A DNA stretch of 64,000 bases from Streptomyces sp. NRRL S-1022 (GCF_000720135.1 NZ_JOIU01000014.1:62001-126000); one strand, 5' to 3'. Shown: positions 8,272 through 17,177, numbered from the stretch's first letter. The notes: a model not told the origin generated them from the letters alone. Made by a program: numbers and translations.

Positions 8272-8763
8272 TCAGGGGTGGTGCGGCGGCGGGGGCGGGA
8301 TCGTCCCCAGCCCCGGGGCCGGTTCCGGCCAGACCAGCAGCACCGGGCACGGCGCGTGGTCGACGGCGAACCGCACGGCCGGACCCAGGCTCCTCGGGCC
8401 GAGCCGCGACCGGTCCCCGTCCCGGGCCAGCACCAGCAGCCCGGCCCCCTCCGCGGCGGCCACCACCTCCCGCTCGACCCGGCCCGACCGCTCCTCGCGC
8501 ACACAGGGCCGGCCCAGCCGCTCGGCCGCCGCGGCGAGCAGCGAGGCCGCCGACGTGCCGCCGAGCGCCTCCAGCCGGTCACCCGGGTCCGCCTCCCGGC
8601 GTCCGCGCCCCAGCAGCCCGGCGAAGGCCCCGTGCGCCACCGCCGGCACATCGGGGCCGCTCACATGGAGCAGCACCACCTCGGCGTCGTCCGGAGCATG
8701 GGCGCGCACCGCGTCCACGCAGGCGGGCCAGGTGCCCTCCACGAGCCAGGCGATCACCCGCAT
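8272..8763 (-). CDS. Universal stress protein family protein
   Basis: This 163-residue single-domain UspA-like protein has the Rossmann-type alpha/beta pattern: strand VIAWLVEG, AEVVLLHVSGPDVP, GAGLLVLARDGDRSRLGPRSLGPAVRFAVDHAPCPVLLVWPE. The ATP-binding glycine motif is only partly kept, so nucleotide binding is uncertain. The protein ends in a proline/histidine tail. The start ATG is preceded by GGAGG with 7-nt spacing. It lies 31 bp downstream of the transporter gene on the same strand and is likely cotranscribed. The convergent lectin gene ends 2 bp away, so no terminator fits between them. Confidence 0.82.
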   Translation of the reverse strand: MRVIAWLVEGTWPACVDAVRAHAPDDAEVVLLHVSGPDVPAVAHGAFAGLLGRGRREADPGDRLEALGGTSAASLLAAAAERLGRPCVREERSGRVEREVVAAAEGAGLLVLARDGDRSRLGPRSLGPAVRFAVDHAPCPVLLVWPEPAPGLGTIPPPPPHHP

Positions 8764-8794
8764 CCCTCGGCCTCCCTCGGCTCACGCGAACCCG

Positions 8795-10048
8795 TCACAG
8801 AACCTGCAGCGACCCCCACAGTGCCACCACCGCGACCGCCAGGGAGGACGGCACGGCCAGCAGACCGAGCCGGGTGAACTCCCCGAGGTCCACGTCGTGC
8901 TCGTGCTGGTGCACGATCCGCCGCCACAGCAGCGTGGCCAGCGACCCGGCGTACGTGAGGTTGGGGCCGATGTTCACGCCCAGCAGCACGGCCAGCACCG
9001 TACCCGGCCCGGTGGGCGCCGCCAGCGGCAGCAGGACCAGCACCGCGGGCAGGTTGTTGATCAGGTTGGCCAGCAGCGCGGCCAGCGCGGCGATCCCGAG
9101 CAGCGCGGGCAGTCCGGTGCCGCCCGGCAGCACGTGCCCGAGCAGGTCCGCGAGTCCGTTGTCGACCACGGCCCGCACCACGATGCCCAGTGCCAGGACG
9201 AACGCGAGGAAGGCCGGGGCCGCCGACCGCACCACGGTCAGCGGACTCGCCCGCCGCCGCAGCAGCGCCCGCCCGGCCAGCACCAGCGCACCGGCCGCCG
9301 CCACCCAGGCCGGCTCCACGCCGAACGCCGACGCCACCACGAACCCGGCCAGTGTGCAGCCCACGGTCACCAGCGCGAACAGCGGCAGCGCGGGCGCCTC
9401 GCCGGTGTCCCGGCCCGCCGGGGCCGCCGCCGTGAGATCCCGGGCGAAGAACCGCCGGAACACCAGGTACTCGGCGCCGATCGCGGCCAGCCACGGCAGC
9501 GCCATCAGCCCCGCGAACCGGGTGAAGCTCAGCCCGCTCGCCGCGAACGCCAGCAGGTTCGTCAGGTTGGACACCGGCAGCAGCAGCGACGCCGTGTTGG
9601 ACAGGTGCGTGCAGGCGTACACATGCGGTTTGGGCCGTACGCCGGTCCGCGCCGCCGTGGCGAAGACCACCGGGGTGAGCAGCACGATCGTCGCGTCCAG
9701 GCTGAGCACGGCGGTGATGGCCGAGGCCAGCGCGAACACCGCCGTCAGCAGCCGCACCGGCCGGCCCGCCGCCCACCGCGCCATCCACGCCCCGCACGCC
9801 TGGAACAGCCCCTCCACGTCGCAGAAGTGGGCGAGCACCAGCACCGCGGCCAGGAACCCGACCACCGGGCCCAGCCGTTCGGCCTCGGCCCGGGCGTGGC
9901 CGAGGGAGATCGCACCGGTGGCGACCGTGACGGCGGCGGCGGGGACGGCCATGACCGCCTCGGGCAGGCCGAAGGGCCGTACGACGGCCCAGGCCAGCAC
10001 GGCGACCAGGAGGACGACGGACAGTGCCTCGGCGAGCGGGGTGTTCAG
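8795..10048 (-). CDS. ArsB/SLC13-type anion permease
   Basis: This is a polytopic membrane transporter of about 417 residues with 10-12 hydrophobic spans. The two inverted half-repeats each carry the family hairpin motif: LLPVSNLTNLLAFA in the first half and LANLINNLPAVLVLLP with GVNIGPNLTYAGSLATLLW in the second, typical of the ArsB/NhaD/SLC13 ion transporter superfamily. The ion is unknown; arsenite is one possibility but no ars regulator is near. No ATG or GTG start fits: GAGGAAGGA is followed after 6 nt by CTG at 10048, which I take as the start. The next good alternative is a GTG about 12 codons inside, without a ribosome site. Confidence 0.8.
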   Translation of the reverse strand: MNTPLAEALSVVLLVAVLAWAVVRPFGLPEAVMAVPAAAVTVATGAISLGHARAEAERLGPVVGFLAAVLVLAHFCDVEGLFQACGAWMARWAAGRPVRLLTAVFALASAITAVLSLDATIVLLTPVVFATAARTGVRPKPHVYACTHLSNTASLLLPVSNLTNLLAFAASGLSFTRFAGLMALPWLAAIGAEYLVFRRFFARDLTAAAPAGRDTGEAPALPLFALVTVGCTLAGFVVASAFGVEPAWVAAAGALVLAGRALLRRRASPLTVVRSAAPAFLAFVLALGIVVRAVVDNGLADLLGHVLPGGTGLPALLGIAALAALLANLINNLPAVLVLLPLAAPTGPGTVLAVLLGVNIGPNLTYAGSLATLLWRRIVHQHEHDVDLGEFTRLGLLAVPSSLAVAVVALWGSLQVL

Positions 10049-10112
10049 GACGGTTCCTTCCTCAGGCGGGCAGGAGAGTGCCCGCCCATGAAAACAGACG
10101 AGGCCGAACGCG

Positions 10113-11342
10113 CTACGACGACCGGCTGCCCGCCGCGCCCAGGAACTCCGCCCAGCCGCCCGCCGGAGCCTGCCCGGGCGGCAGGGTGCGCAGCCGGCGC
10201 AGCACCGCCCGGTCCTGCGCCTCCAGCCAGGCGACGAGCTGCTTGAAGGACACGAAGCGCACGTCGTCGTACGCGGCCATCTTCCCGATGGCCTCCTCCA
10301 CGGCGTCCATGTAGACACCGCCGTTCCAGCGTTCGAAGTGGTTGCCGATGAAGAAGGGGGCGCGGTTGGACTCGTAGGCCCGCCGGAAACCGGCCAGGTA
10401 GGTGTCACGGGCCTGGGTCCGCCAGGTGTCGTACATGCCGCGGTCGCCGAGCGGGTTGCCGCCGGACTGGTTGAACATCAGGTTGTAGTCCATCGAGAGC
10501 ACCTGGAAGGAGTGCCCGGCGAACGGTATGGACTGCAGCGGGAAGTCCCACAGCTTGCCGCCCTGCACCTTGCCCGGCCAGATCTGGAGCCCGCCGGGGG
10601 AGCTGGCGTCGTACTTCCAGCCGAGCGCGGCGGCGGCCGGCAGCAGGTTGGCCTGTCCCTCCAGACAGGGGGTACGGCCGCCGGTCAGCTCCTTGCGGTA
10701 GTCGAAGGGGAGCGGGTCGAGGTCGGTGAAGCCGGTGTTGGTCTTCCACCTCGTCACGAAGTCCACGGCCTGGTCGATCTCGCTGCGCCACTCGGCCGGG
10801 GACCAGTTGCGCACGCCGCTCGCGCCGCAGAAGTGCCCGTTGAAGTGGGTGCCGATCTCGTGGCCCTCCAGCCAGGCCCCGCGCACCTGCTGGAGCGTGG
10901 CGTGGATGTGCCGGTCGGCGAGGTAGCCGATCGCGGAGGCGCCGACCGGGTGCTGCGGCGGCCGGTAGAGGTGCTTCCTGGACTCGGGGAGCGTGTAGAT
11001 GCCGCTCAGGAAGAACGTCATGCCGGCGCCGTGGTCGGCGGCCACCTTGCGGAACCGGGAGAACAGCCGGTTGCTCAGCTCCCCGGCCCCGTCCCAGGAG
11101 AACACCACGAACTGCGGCGGCCGCTGTCCCTCCTTCAGCCGCTCCGGCTTCGGCTGGTGCGGCTGGGCGCCGGTGTCGGCGGTGGAGCCGTCCCCGATCG
11201 GCTTCACCGGCCGGGCCTGCGCCGTGCCCCGGCCGCCCGCCGGACCCGGCCCGCCGGTCCCGGTGGAGCAGGCGGCCAGTGTTCCGAGGGCGCCCGCCGC
11301 CGCCCCGGCCGTCAGCACCCGCCTGCGTGAGATCCCGCTCAT
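10113..11342 (-). CDS. Polysaccharide-deacetylase-like secreted lipoprotein
   Basis: This 409-residue exported protein starts with MSGISRRRVLTAGAAAG and the lipobox LAAC, so it has a twin-arginine-type signal with lipidation. The mature part shows a NodB-like fold: the catalytic-base region FSWDGAGELSNRLF (here D-G rather than the canonical D-D), the metal-site segment GHEIGTHFNGHFC, and the C-terminal FIGNHFERWNGG. It probably acts on extracellular glycans, but the altered first motif makes activity and substrate uncertain. The ATG at 11342 was chosen for the signal sequence and the GGGGAG just upstream. The ArsB-like gene begins 64 bp downstream on the same strand. Confidence 0.82.
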   Translation of the reverse strand: MSGISRRRVLTAGAAAGALGTLAACSTGTGGPGPAGGRGTAQARPVKPIGDGSTADTGAQPHQPKPERLKEGQRPPQFVVFSWDGAGELSNRLFSRFRKVAADHGAGMTFFLSGIYTLPESRKHLYRPPQHPVGASAIGYLADRHIHATLQQVRGAWLEGHEIGTHFNGHFCGASGVRNWSPAEWRSEIDQAVDFVTRWKTNTGFTDLDPLPFDYRKELTGGRTPCLEGQANLLPAAAALGWKYDASSPGGLQIWPGKVQGGKLWDFPLQSIPFAGHSFQVLSMDYNLMFNQSGGNPLGDRGMYDTWRTQARDTYLAGFRRAYESNRAPFFIGNHFERWNGGVYMDAVEEAIGKMAAYDDVRFVSFKQLVAWLEAQDRAVLRRLRTLPPGQAPAGGWAEFLGAAGSRSS

Positions 11343-11563
11343 CGTCTCCCCGATTCCCTGGTCATGGCCCCGGCGGGGCCTGTTCTGCGGTCGACCGGGT
11401 TCGATGACGGCGGGCCGGGGAAAGATCGCGGCCGGCGGCGCCTGTTGCCGTCCTGTGACAGTTGTGGCGCCGCCATGACGAACGGGGGGCCGCCGGGCCG
11501 GCGCGGGGAACGGGGACCCTGCCGGGCCGGCACGACGGACGGGGCTTCGCGGGACCGGCATGA

Positions 11564-11600
11564 CGAACCCCGCTGCCTCGGGGGCCGGCAGCGGGGTTCG
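11564..11600 (-). terminator. Hairpin terminator downstream of the DUF4232 gene
   Basis: The arms CGAACCCCGCTGCC (11564-11577) and the exact complement (11587-11600) form a 14-bp stem with a 9-nt loop. It lies 27 bp beyond the DUF4232 stop and about 220 bp before the start of the next minus-strand gene, so it probably separates the two transcripts. Confidence 0.75.
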
Positions 11601-11627
11601 CGCGGAGGGGGCGGAGAAGGGGCGGGG

Positions 11628-12335
11628 TCAGGGGCCGGTGCCCGGGGCGAGCACCGTCAGGCGGACGGAGGAGGAGTTCCCGGAGACCGGCACCGGGCCT
11701 CCCGACCAGGCCGCCTTCAACGGGGCCCGCTCGTCCGGCGGGGTGACCAGCAGCGCGGCCGGCCTGGCCGTCTTCGCCCCGCTGATCTCCGGGTTGGAGA
11801 AGGTCAGTCCGGCCCAGGCGCTCCGCCCGGGCTTGAGCGTGACGGTGACCGGGGTGCCCGGCTCCCGCCGGGGGTCCGGGCCGAGCTGGGAGCCGGACGC
11901 GGCGACGAAGGCCGCGCCCGGGTAGCCGCGCAGGGTGCAGGTCCGGGCGGACGTGTTGGTGAGCACCACCGGGAAGTTCTCCTGGCCGGCGCCCGGATCG
12001 TTGCGGCCGACGGAGGCGCGCAATTCGGAGGTGTGGCAGCGGGTGCTCGCCGCGGCCGGGGTGGTGGTGGCCGCGGGGCCGCCCGCGGTGCGGGTCGCCG
12101 CCGGCGCGGACGGCGCGGACGGCGCGCCCGTGCCGGCGGGGGAGGCGGCCGTGGCCGTGCGGGACGCCGGGGGTGGTTCCGTGGTGTCCCGCACGGGGGC
12201 GGCCGTACCGGAGACGGTGGCCGGGCCGGCGCTGTGCGCGCCGGAGCCGTCACCACAGGCGGTCAGGAGGCCCAGCACGGCGACCGTGCCCACGAGCAGG
12301 GCACCGTGCCGCGCGGACCGGGGGGTGTACACCAT
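11628..12335 (-). CDS. DUF4232 lipoprotein
   Basis: This 235-residue secreted lipoprotein has a signal peptide ending in the lipobox LTAC, a Thr/Ala/Pro-rich linker of about 65 residues, and a C-terminal beta-sandwich domain from CHTSELRASVG through NTSARTCTLRGYPGAAFV and KPGRSAWAGLTFSN to SGNSSSVRLTVL. This is the DUF4232 pattern common in Streptomyces cell-envelope proteins, with a conserved Cys pair. Its function is unknown. I give the ATG at 12335; TTG or GTG codons 9-12 bp upstream sit closer to the GGAG and could be used instead. Confidence 0.83.
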   Translation of the reverse strand: MVYTPRSARHGALLVGTVAVLGLLTACGDGSGAHSAGPATVSGTAAPVRDTTEPPPASRTATAASPAGTGAPSAPSAPAATRTAGGPAATTTPAAASTRCHTSELRASVGRNDPGAGQENFPVVLTNTSARTCTLRGYPGAAFVAASGSQLGPDPRREPGTPVTVTLKPGRSAWAGLTFSNPEISGAKTARPAALLVTPPDERAPLKAAWSGGPVPVSGNSSSVRLTVLAPGTGP

Positions 12336-12497
12336 GTCGCTCAACACTCCAGGAGGTCACGGCACGCGACCGGGACGCGTGCCTACGGCGCCGGGTGCGC
12401 CGTCCTCTCCGTCCGATGCACGGACCGCCGGAAAAGTTCGGGACGCGCCGGGTTCTGTCCGGTTCTCTTCCCCGCCGGGCCGCTCGCCAGGCCTCGG

Positions 12498-13889
12498 TCA
12501 GGACACCCGCAGCGAACGGAGCACACCGTCGGTCGCGTCGCCGCCGCCGCGCTGACGCACCTGCACGTACACCTGTGGCCGGGCGGTGCCGTCCGCCGGG
12601 ACCAGGGCGGACTCGGTGACCGAGCCGCCGTCGGGGCAGCCGTGCCAGGACCGCACCAGTCCGTGCCAGTCGGCGTCCGTGAAGGCGCGGGCGCCCGCGT
12701 ACCGGCAGCCGGAGTGCGCCAGCGACTTCACCTTCGCGGTGACGTCCCCGCGCGCGCCGACCCCGACGAACACCCCGTCCACGGGGGTTTCGGGGTCGGA
12801 CCAGCGGGAGAGGTCGCCGGCCACCACGAGACCCGGCTCGTGCCCGGCGGCCAGCCCGAGCTCCCGCGGGTCCCAGCCGGAGCCGCGCAGTTCGCGGCCG
12901 AAGCCGTCCGGCACCCGCAGGCTCACCCGCCCGGTGGCGTCCCTGACCCGCACCCCGTCGTCCGCGGCGCCGTCCCGGTGGAGCGCCGCGGTCACCGTGA
13001 CCGCGGCGGCGCCGGCGGCGAGGACCGCGGCGAGGAGCAGGGTCAGGGGGGTGAGCCGGCCGCGCACCCCGTCCAGGCGCCGCACGGGCCGCGCCGGCGG
13101 CGCCGCGGCCAGCCGGTCCAGCTCCGCCGCGAACGCCAGGGCACCCGGCCAGCGCCGCGCCCGGTCCGGCTCCAGCGCGCGCAGCAGCGCCCGCTCCACG
13201 CCCGCGTCCAGCTCCGGCCGCAGCCGCCGGGGCGGTACCACCTGCCCGGGCGGGCCCGGCACGGTCCCGGTGAGCAGCTCGTACCCGACCGCGCCCAGGC
13301 TGTAGACGTCCGCCCGCTCGTCGATGCCCGCGCCGGGCTCGGCCTGCTCCGGCGGCCGGTAGCCCGCCGAACCCGCCGCCAGGGTCAGCACCGAGGCCTG
13401 CGCGAGGCTCTTGGCGAGGCCTAGGTCGGCGAGCAGCACCCGCCGGGTGCCGTCCGGGGCGGTGTGCAGCAGCACGTTGGTCGGCTTGATGTCACGGTGC
13501 ACGATGCCCGCCTCGTGCAGCGCGGCGGCGCCGCGCGCGGCCTCGGCGGTCAGCGCGAGCGCCTCCCGCACCGGCAGCGGACCGCCGGCCAGCAGATCGG
13601 CGAGGGTCCCGCCGCCGGCGTACTCCATCACGAAGTACGGCCTGCCGTCCGGGAGTTCGCCGATGTCGTAGACCTGCACCACCCGGCTGGAACCGGCCCG
13701 GCGCAGCAGCCGCGCCTCGGACAGGAAGCGCTCCCTGATGTCGAGCCGGTGCGCCCAGTTCTCGGCGAGCACCTTCACCGCCACCGGGGCCTGGAGCTCG
13801 GGGTCGTGGGCGAGCCACACCGTGGCGAAGGCGCCGCTGCCCAGCGGCCGTTCGAGGCGGTGGCGGCCGATCCGCTCCAGGGGGTGCAT
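12498..13889 (-). CDS. Membrane Ser/Thr protein kinase (eukaryotic type)
   Basis: This 463-residue protein has an N-terminal Hanks-type kinase domain (about 10-270): glycine loop GSGAFATVWL, Lys39 in VAVKVL, catalytic HRDIKPTN with Asp133, and metal-binding Asp155 in a DLG version of DFG. One membrane helix follows at about 280-303, then an extracellular domain of about 160 residues with no known fold that I recognise. It has two Cys (GCRYAG and HGCPDG) that may form a disulfide. The ATG at 13889 has no ribosome site but TGATAG lies just upstream, so the message may be leaderless. The gene is divergent from the ECF sigma gene with only 46 bp between their starts. Confidence 0.9.
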   Translation of the reverse strand: MHPLERIGRHRLERPLGSGAFATVWLAHDPELQAPVAVKVLAENWAHRLDIRERFLSEARLLRRAGSSRVVQVYDIGELPDGRPYFVMEYAGGGTLADLLAGGPLPVREALALTAEAARGAAALHEAGIVHRDIKPTNVLLHTAPDGTRRVLLADLGLAKSLAQASVLTLAAGSAGYRPPEQAEPGAGIDERADVYSLGAVGYELLTGTVPGPPGQVVPPRRLRPELDAGVERALLRALEPDRARRWPGALAFAAELDRLAAAPPARPVRRLDGVRGRLTPLTLLLAAVLAAGAAAVTVTAALHRDGAADDGVRVRDATGRVSLRVPDGFGRELRGSGWDPRELGLAAGHEPGLVVAGDLSRWSDPETPVDGVFVGVGARGDVTAKVKSLAHSGCRYAGARAFTDADWHGLVRSWHGCPDGGSVTESALVPADGTARPQVYVQVRQRGGGDATDGVLRSLRVS

Positions 13890-13935
13890 ACGACTATCAT
13901 GCCTGGCCTGAGATCGACTCGGAGGGGGGCCGTCC

Positions 13936-14484
13936 GTGCAGGACCAGGCGCTGACGGAGGAGTTCGCCCGGCGTGCCGCCGCCGGTGACGGCACGGCCCT
14001 GGACCGGCTGCTGACGGAGATACGGCCGGAGGTCGTGCGCCGCTGCGCGCGCTTCCTGCCCTGCCGGGAGGACGCCGAGGAGGCCGCCCAGGACGTGCTG
14101 CTCCAGGTGGCCCGGCACATCTCCGGCTTCGAGGGCCGCAGCCGCTTCGGGACCTGGCTGTACACCGTCGTCGCCAACTGCTGCCGGCAGAAGTACCGCG
14201 AGCTGAAGCGGCGGGCCGCCGAACAGCCCGCGGCCATCGAGCCGGGGCACGCCGTCGACCCGCGCACCACCAGCGTCATCGCCGGCTCCCGGGTGGACCT
14301 GCTGGAGGCCCTGGAGCGCCTGGAGCGCGAGCATCCGCACCTGGTCGCGCCGCTGGTCTACCGGGACATCTGCCAGCTCGACTACGCCGAGGCCGCCGAG
14401 CGCGCCGGCATCCCGCTCGGCACCCTCAAGTCCCGGCTGCACGAGGCCCGCAAGCAGGTACGGCCGTGGCTGACGGCCTCCTGA
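13936..14484 (+). CDS. ECF-type RNA polymerase sigma factor
   Basis: This 182-residue protein has sigma region 2 (REDAEEAAQDVLLQVARHI, FGTWLYTVVANCCRQKYREL) and region 4 with a helix-turn-helix LDYAEAAERAGIPLGTLKSRLHEARKQV, the layout of group 4 sigma factors. GTG at 13936 follows GGAGGGGGG at a normal distance. No anti-sigma gene is adjacent; instead the divergent neighbour is a membrane kinase, which suggests control by phosphorylation as described for some ECF groups that lack anti-sigma factors. This partnership is inferred from context only. The stop lies 15 bp from that of the convergent phosphatase. Confidence 0.9.
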   Translation: MQDQALTEEFARRAAAGDGTALDRLLTEIRPEVVRRCARFLPCREDAEEAAQDVLLQVARHISGFEGRSRFGTWLYTVVANCCRQKYRELKRRAAEQPAAIEPGHAVDPRTTSVIAGSRVDLLEALERLEREHPHLVAPLVYRDICQLDYAEAAERAGIPLGTLKSRLHEARKQVRPWLTAS

Positions 14485-14499
14485 GGGCCGCGCCGGGGC

Positions 14500-16899
14500 C
14501 TACTCGTCCTCCTCGAACAGCGGCAGCTCCGCCCAGATCGTCTTGCCCTCCGGATGGTGCCGGCTGCCCCAGCGCTGGGTGAGCTGGGCGACCAGCAGCA
14601 GACCCCGGCCGCCCTCGTCGAAGGTCTTGGCCCGGCGCAGGTGCGGGGCGGTGGGGCTGGTGTCGGAGACCTCGCAGATCAGCGTGGCCGCGTCGTGGAT
14701 CAGGCGGAGCCGGATCGGATGCGCGCCGTACCGGATGGCGTTGGTGACCAGCTCGCTGACGACCAGCTCCGTGGTGAACGACGCCTCGCGGAGCGACCAG
14801 GTGTCCAGCTGCTCCACGACCTGTTTGCGGACCGGCGCGACCAGCGCCGGGTCGGCCGGGATGTCCCAGGTCGCCACCTGCGCGGCGGGCAGGCCCCGGG
14901 TGCGGGCCAGCAGCAGCGCCACGTCGTCGGGGGCGCCGCCGGACGGGAGCAGGGTGTGCAGGACGCGGTCGCAGGTCTCGTCCAGGGAGTCCGCGTACGC
15001 GCCGAGCGCCGCGTGGAGCAACTCCCGGCTCGTTTCCGGGTCGCGGTCCCGGGACCACACCAGCCCGTCGGTGTACAGCGCGAGGACGGTGCCCTCGGGC
15101 AGTTCCACCTCGGTCGACTCGAAGGGCAGCCCGCCCAGGCCGAGCGGGGGACCGGCGGGCACGTCCAGGGCCTCGGGCGTGCCGCCCGGCTGCAGGACCA
15201 CGGGCGGCGGATGCCCGGCGCGGGCCATGGTGCAGCGCCGGGACACCGGGTCGTAGACGGCGTACAGGCAGGTCGCGCCGACCTCGCCGGGGCTGCCGTC
15301 GTCGCCGGGGCTGCCATCGCCGCCGGACTCCTCCGACAGCCGGACGACCAGGTCGTCGAGGTGGGTGAGCAGTTCGTCCGGGGCCAGGTCGATGTCGGCG
15401 AGGGTGCGTACGGCGGTGCGCAGCCGGCCCATGGTGGCCGACGCCTGGATGCCGTGCCCGACGACGTCCCCGACGACCATCGCGACCCGCATCCCGGACA
15501 GCGGGATCACGTCGAACCAGTCCCCGCCCACGCCGGCCCGGGCGGCCGGCAGATAGCGGGAGGAGGCGTCCAGCGCGGCCGTGTGCGGCAGCGACCGGGG
15601 CAGCAGACTGCGCTGGAGCGCGAGCGCGGTCTCCCGCTCGCGCGAGTAGCGGCGGGCGTTGTCGATGCAGACGGCGGCGCGCGCGGTGATCTCCTCGGCG
15701 AGCAGCACGTCGTCCGGGGTGAAGCCGTCCGGACGGCGGTGCCGGGTGAGCACCGCGACGCCGAGGGTCAGCCCGCGCGCCTGGATGGGCACCGACATCG
15801 AGGAGTGGATGCCGAACTGCCGGACCCGCTCGCCGCGTTCCGCGTGCCAGGTCAGCCACTGGTCCATGTCGCCGACGGCCACCGAGGTGGCGATCGTGCG
15901 GCCCGCGGTCAGCGAGTCGGCCTGCGGGGAGAAGTCCGGGTACTCCTCCGCCGTGCCGGGATCGATCACGGCCTCGGGCACGCCGGGCAGCACGGACCGG
16001 TGGGCGGTGCGGCGCAGCCGCACCGGGGCGGTGATCCGGGCGGGCGGCTCGCCGCCGTACTCCTGCGGGTCCAGCAGGTCGATGGTGACGAAGTCGGCGA
16101 GCGCGGGCACGCACACGTCCGCCAGCTCCTGCGCGGTCCGGGTGACGTCGAGCGTGGTCCCGATGCGCACGCTGGCCTCGTTGACCAGCTGCAGCCGCTG
16201 CCGGGCCCGCCGGCTGTCGGTGGTGTCGTGCGCGGCCAGGCACACCCCCCGCACCCGGCCGGCCGGGTCCCTGACCGGTGCCATCCGGGCGAGCCAGGCG
16301 TGGGCCCGGCCGTCGCGGCCGGTGTGCAGGAAGGTCTGCAGGTCCAGCGGGCGGCCCGTGGTCAGGACCCGGAGCATGCCCTCCTCCAGCTCCTCGCTCT
16401 GCCGTCTGCCGCCGATCTCCGCGAGCCGCAGCCCGCGCAGCCGCCGCTCCGGAAGCCCGATGATGCCGGCCATCGCCTCGTTCATCCGGTGCAGCCGCAG
16501 CCGGTCGTCGTACACCGCGATCGCGCACGGCGACTGGACCAGGCCCGCGGCGGTGAGAGGGTCGTCACCGGGCGGCGGGCCGTCGCCGGTGAGCGGGGTG
16601 ACCACGAGCCAGTCGCCCGGGTGCTCCTCGTCCGCCGGGCGGCGGTGGGCGAGCAGCCACACGGCGACGGTACGGCCGTCCCGGTGGCGCAATCCGATCG
16701 TGCCCGCCCAGCGGGTGCCGGCGGGCGGGTCCGGGGGACCGGAGTCGGCCAGCAGCTCGGTGGCGGGGCGGCCCAGGACGGCGGCGGCCGGGTGGCCGAG
16801 CAGGCGGCGGGCGCCCTCGTTCCACTCCGTCAGCATTCCGTCGGCGCCGATGACGGCCCGGGCCGTGGCCGCATCGTCGAACGGATAGACCCGGCTCAT
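14500..16899 (-). CDS. SpoIIE-type phosphatase with PAS, GAF and anti-sigma kinase domains
   Basis: This 799-residue cytoplasmic regulator is built, in order, of a PAS domain (about 10-110), a second PAS (about 135-245), a GAF-type sensor (about 265-420), a PP2C/SpoIIE phosphatase (about 440-650; VGGDWFDVIPL, MVVGDVVGHGIQASATM, YTDGLVWSRD, PDDVALLL carry the metal-binding acids) and a C-terminal GHKL ATPase of the RsbW type (about 665-795; ELVVSELVTNAIRYG is the N-box, GRGLLLV a G-box). Such proteins dephosphorylate anti-anti-sigma factors and phosphorylate or bind their targets in stress and development. The ATG has GGGAG 8 nt upstream. No partner STAS gene is visible in the window. Confidence 0.9.
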   Translation of the reverse strand: MSRVYPFDDAATARAVIGADGMLTEWNEGARRLLGHPAAAVLGRPATELLADSGPPDPPAGTRWAGTIGLRHRDGRTVAVWLLAHRRPADEEHPGDWLVVTPLTGDGPPPGDDPLTAAGLVQSPCAIAVYDDRLRLHRMNEAMAGIIGLPERRLRGLRLAEIGGRRQSEELEEGMLRVLTTGRPLDLQTFLHTGRDGRAHAWLARMAPVRDPAGRVRGVCLAAHDTTDSRRARQRLQLVNEASVRIGTTLDVTRTAQELADVCVPALADFVTIDLLDPQEYGGEPPARITAPVRLRRTAHRSVLPGVPEAVIDPGTAEEYPDFSPQADSLTAGRTIATSVAVGDMDQWLTWHAERGERVRQFGIHSSMSVPIQARGLTLGVAVLTRHRRPDGFTPDDVLLAEEITARAAVCIDNARRYSRERETALALQRSLLPRSLPHTAALDASSRYLPAARAGVGGDWFDVIPLSGMRVAMVVGDVVGHGIQASATMGRLRTAVRTLADIDLAPDELLTHLDDLVVRLSEESGGDGSPGDDGSPGEVGATCLYAVYDPVSRRCTMARAGHPPPVVLQPGGTPEALDVPAGPPLGLGGLPFESTEVELPEGTVLALYTDGLVWSRDRDPETSRELLHAALGAYADSLDETCDRVLHTLLPSGGAPDDVALLLARTRGLPAAQVATWDIPADPALVAPVRKQVVEQLDTWSLREASFTTELVVSELVTNAIRYGAHPIRLRLIHDAATLICEVSDTSPTAPHLRRAKTFDEGGRGLLLVAQLTQRWGSRHHPEGKTIWAELPLFEEDE

Positions 16900-16930
16900 C
16901 CTCGCCGCTCCCAAGCGCACACTCACAGTG

Positions 16931-16950
16931 AACGGGTGGCTCCACCCGTT
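16931..16950. promoter_or_regulatory. 20-bp palindrome upstream of the phosphatase gene
   Basis: AACGGGTGG (16931-16939) and its exact complement CCACCCGTT (16942-16950) are separated by CT. The palindrome lies 32-51 nt upstream of the phosphatase start, where an operator or promoter-proximal protein site would be expected; the 2-nt gap makes it a better protein-binding dyad than an RNA terminator. Confidence 0.45.
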
Positions 16951-17177
16951 GGTCCAGCGTAGTGCTTCACGCCCTTCCGTGAACGAGGGTCGCACGGCCA
17001 CCTGGCCGACCGGCCGAACGCGGTCGGGCGCGGCCGAGGGGCACATCCGGACAGTCTCGGGCCGTGGGCAGCGGCAGGCGTTCGGGTCCTTGACGATCGT
17101 GTGTGCCAGGACGTCAGAATCTGTTCGATGACGATCAGATGTGAGTACTTCTGGGCCCTGAGGAGTAAGAGCCGCCC

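Noticed and set aside
8795..10048. Arsenite efflux pump as a firm function
   Set aside because: The fold fits ArsB/SLC13, but there is no arsR, arsC or other arsenic gene nearby, so only the superfamily is claimed.
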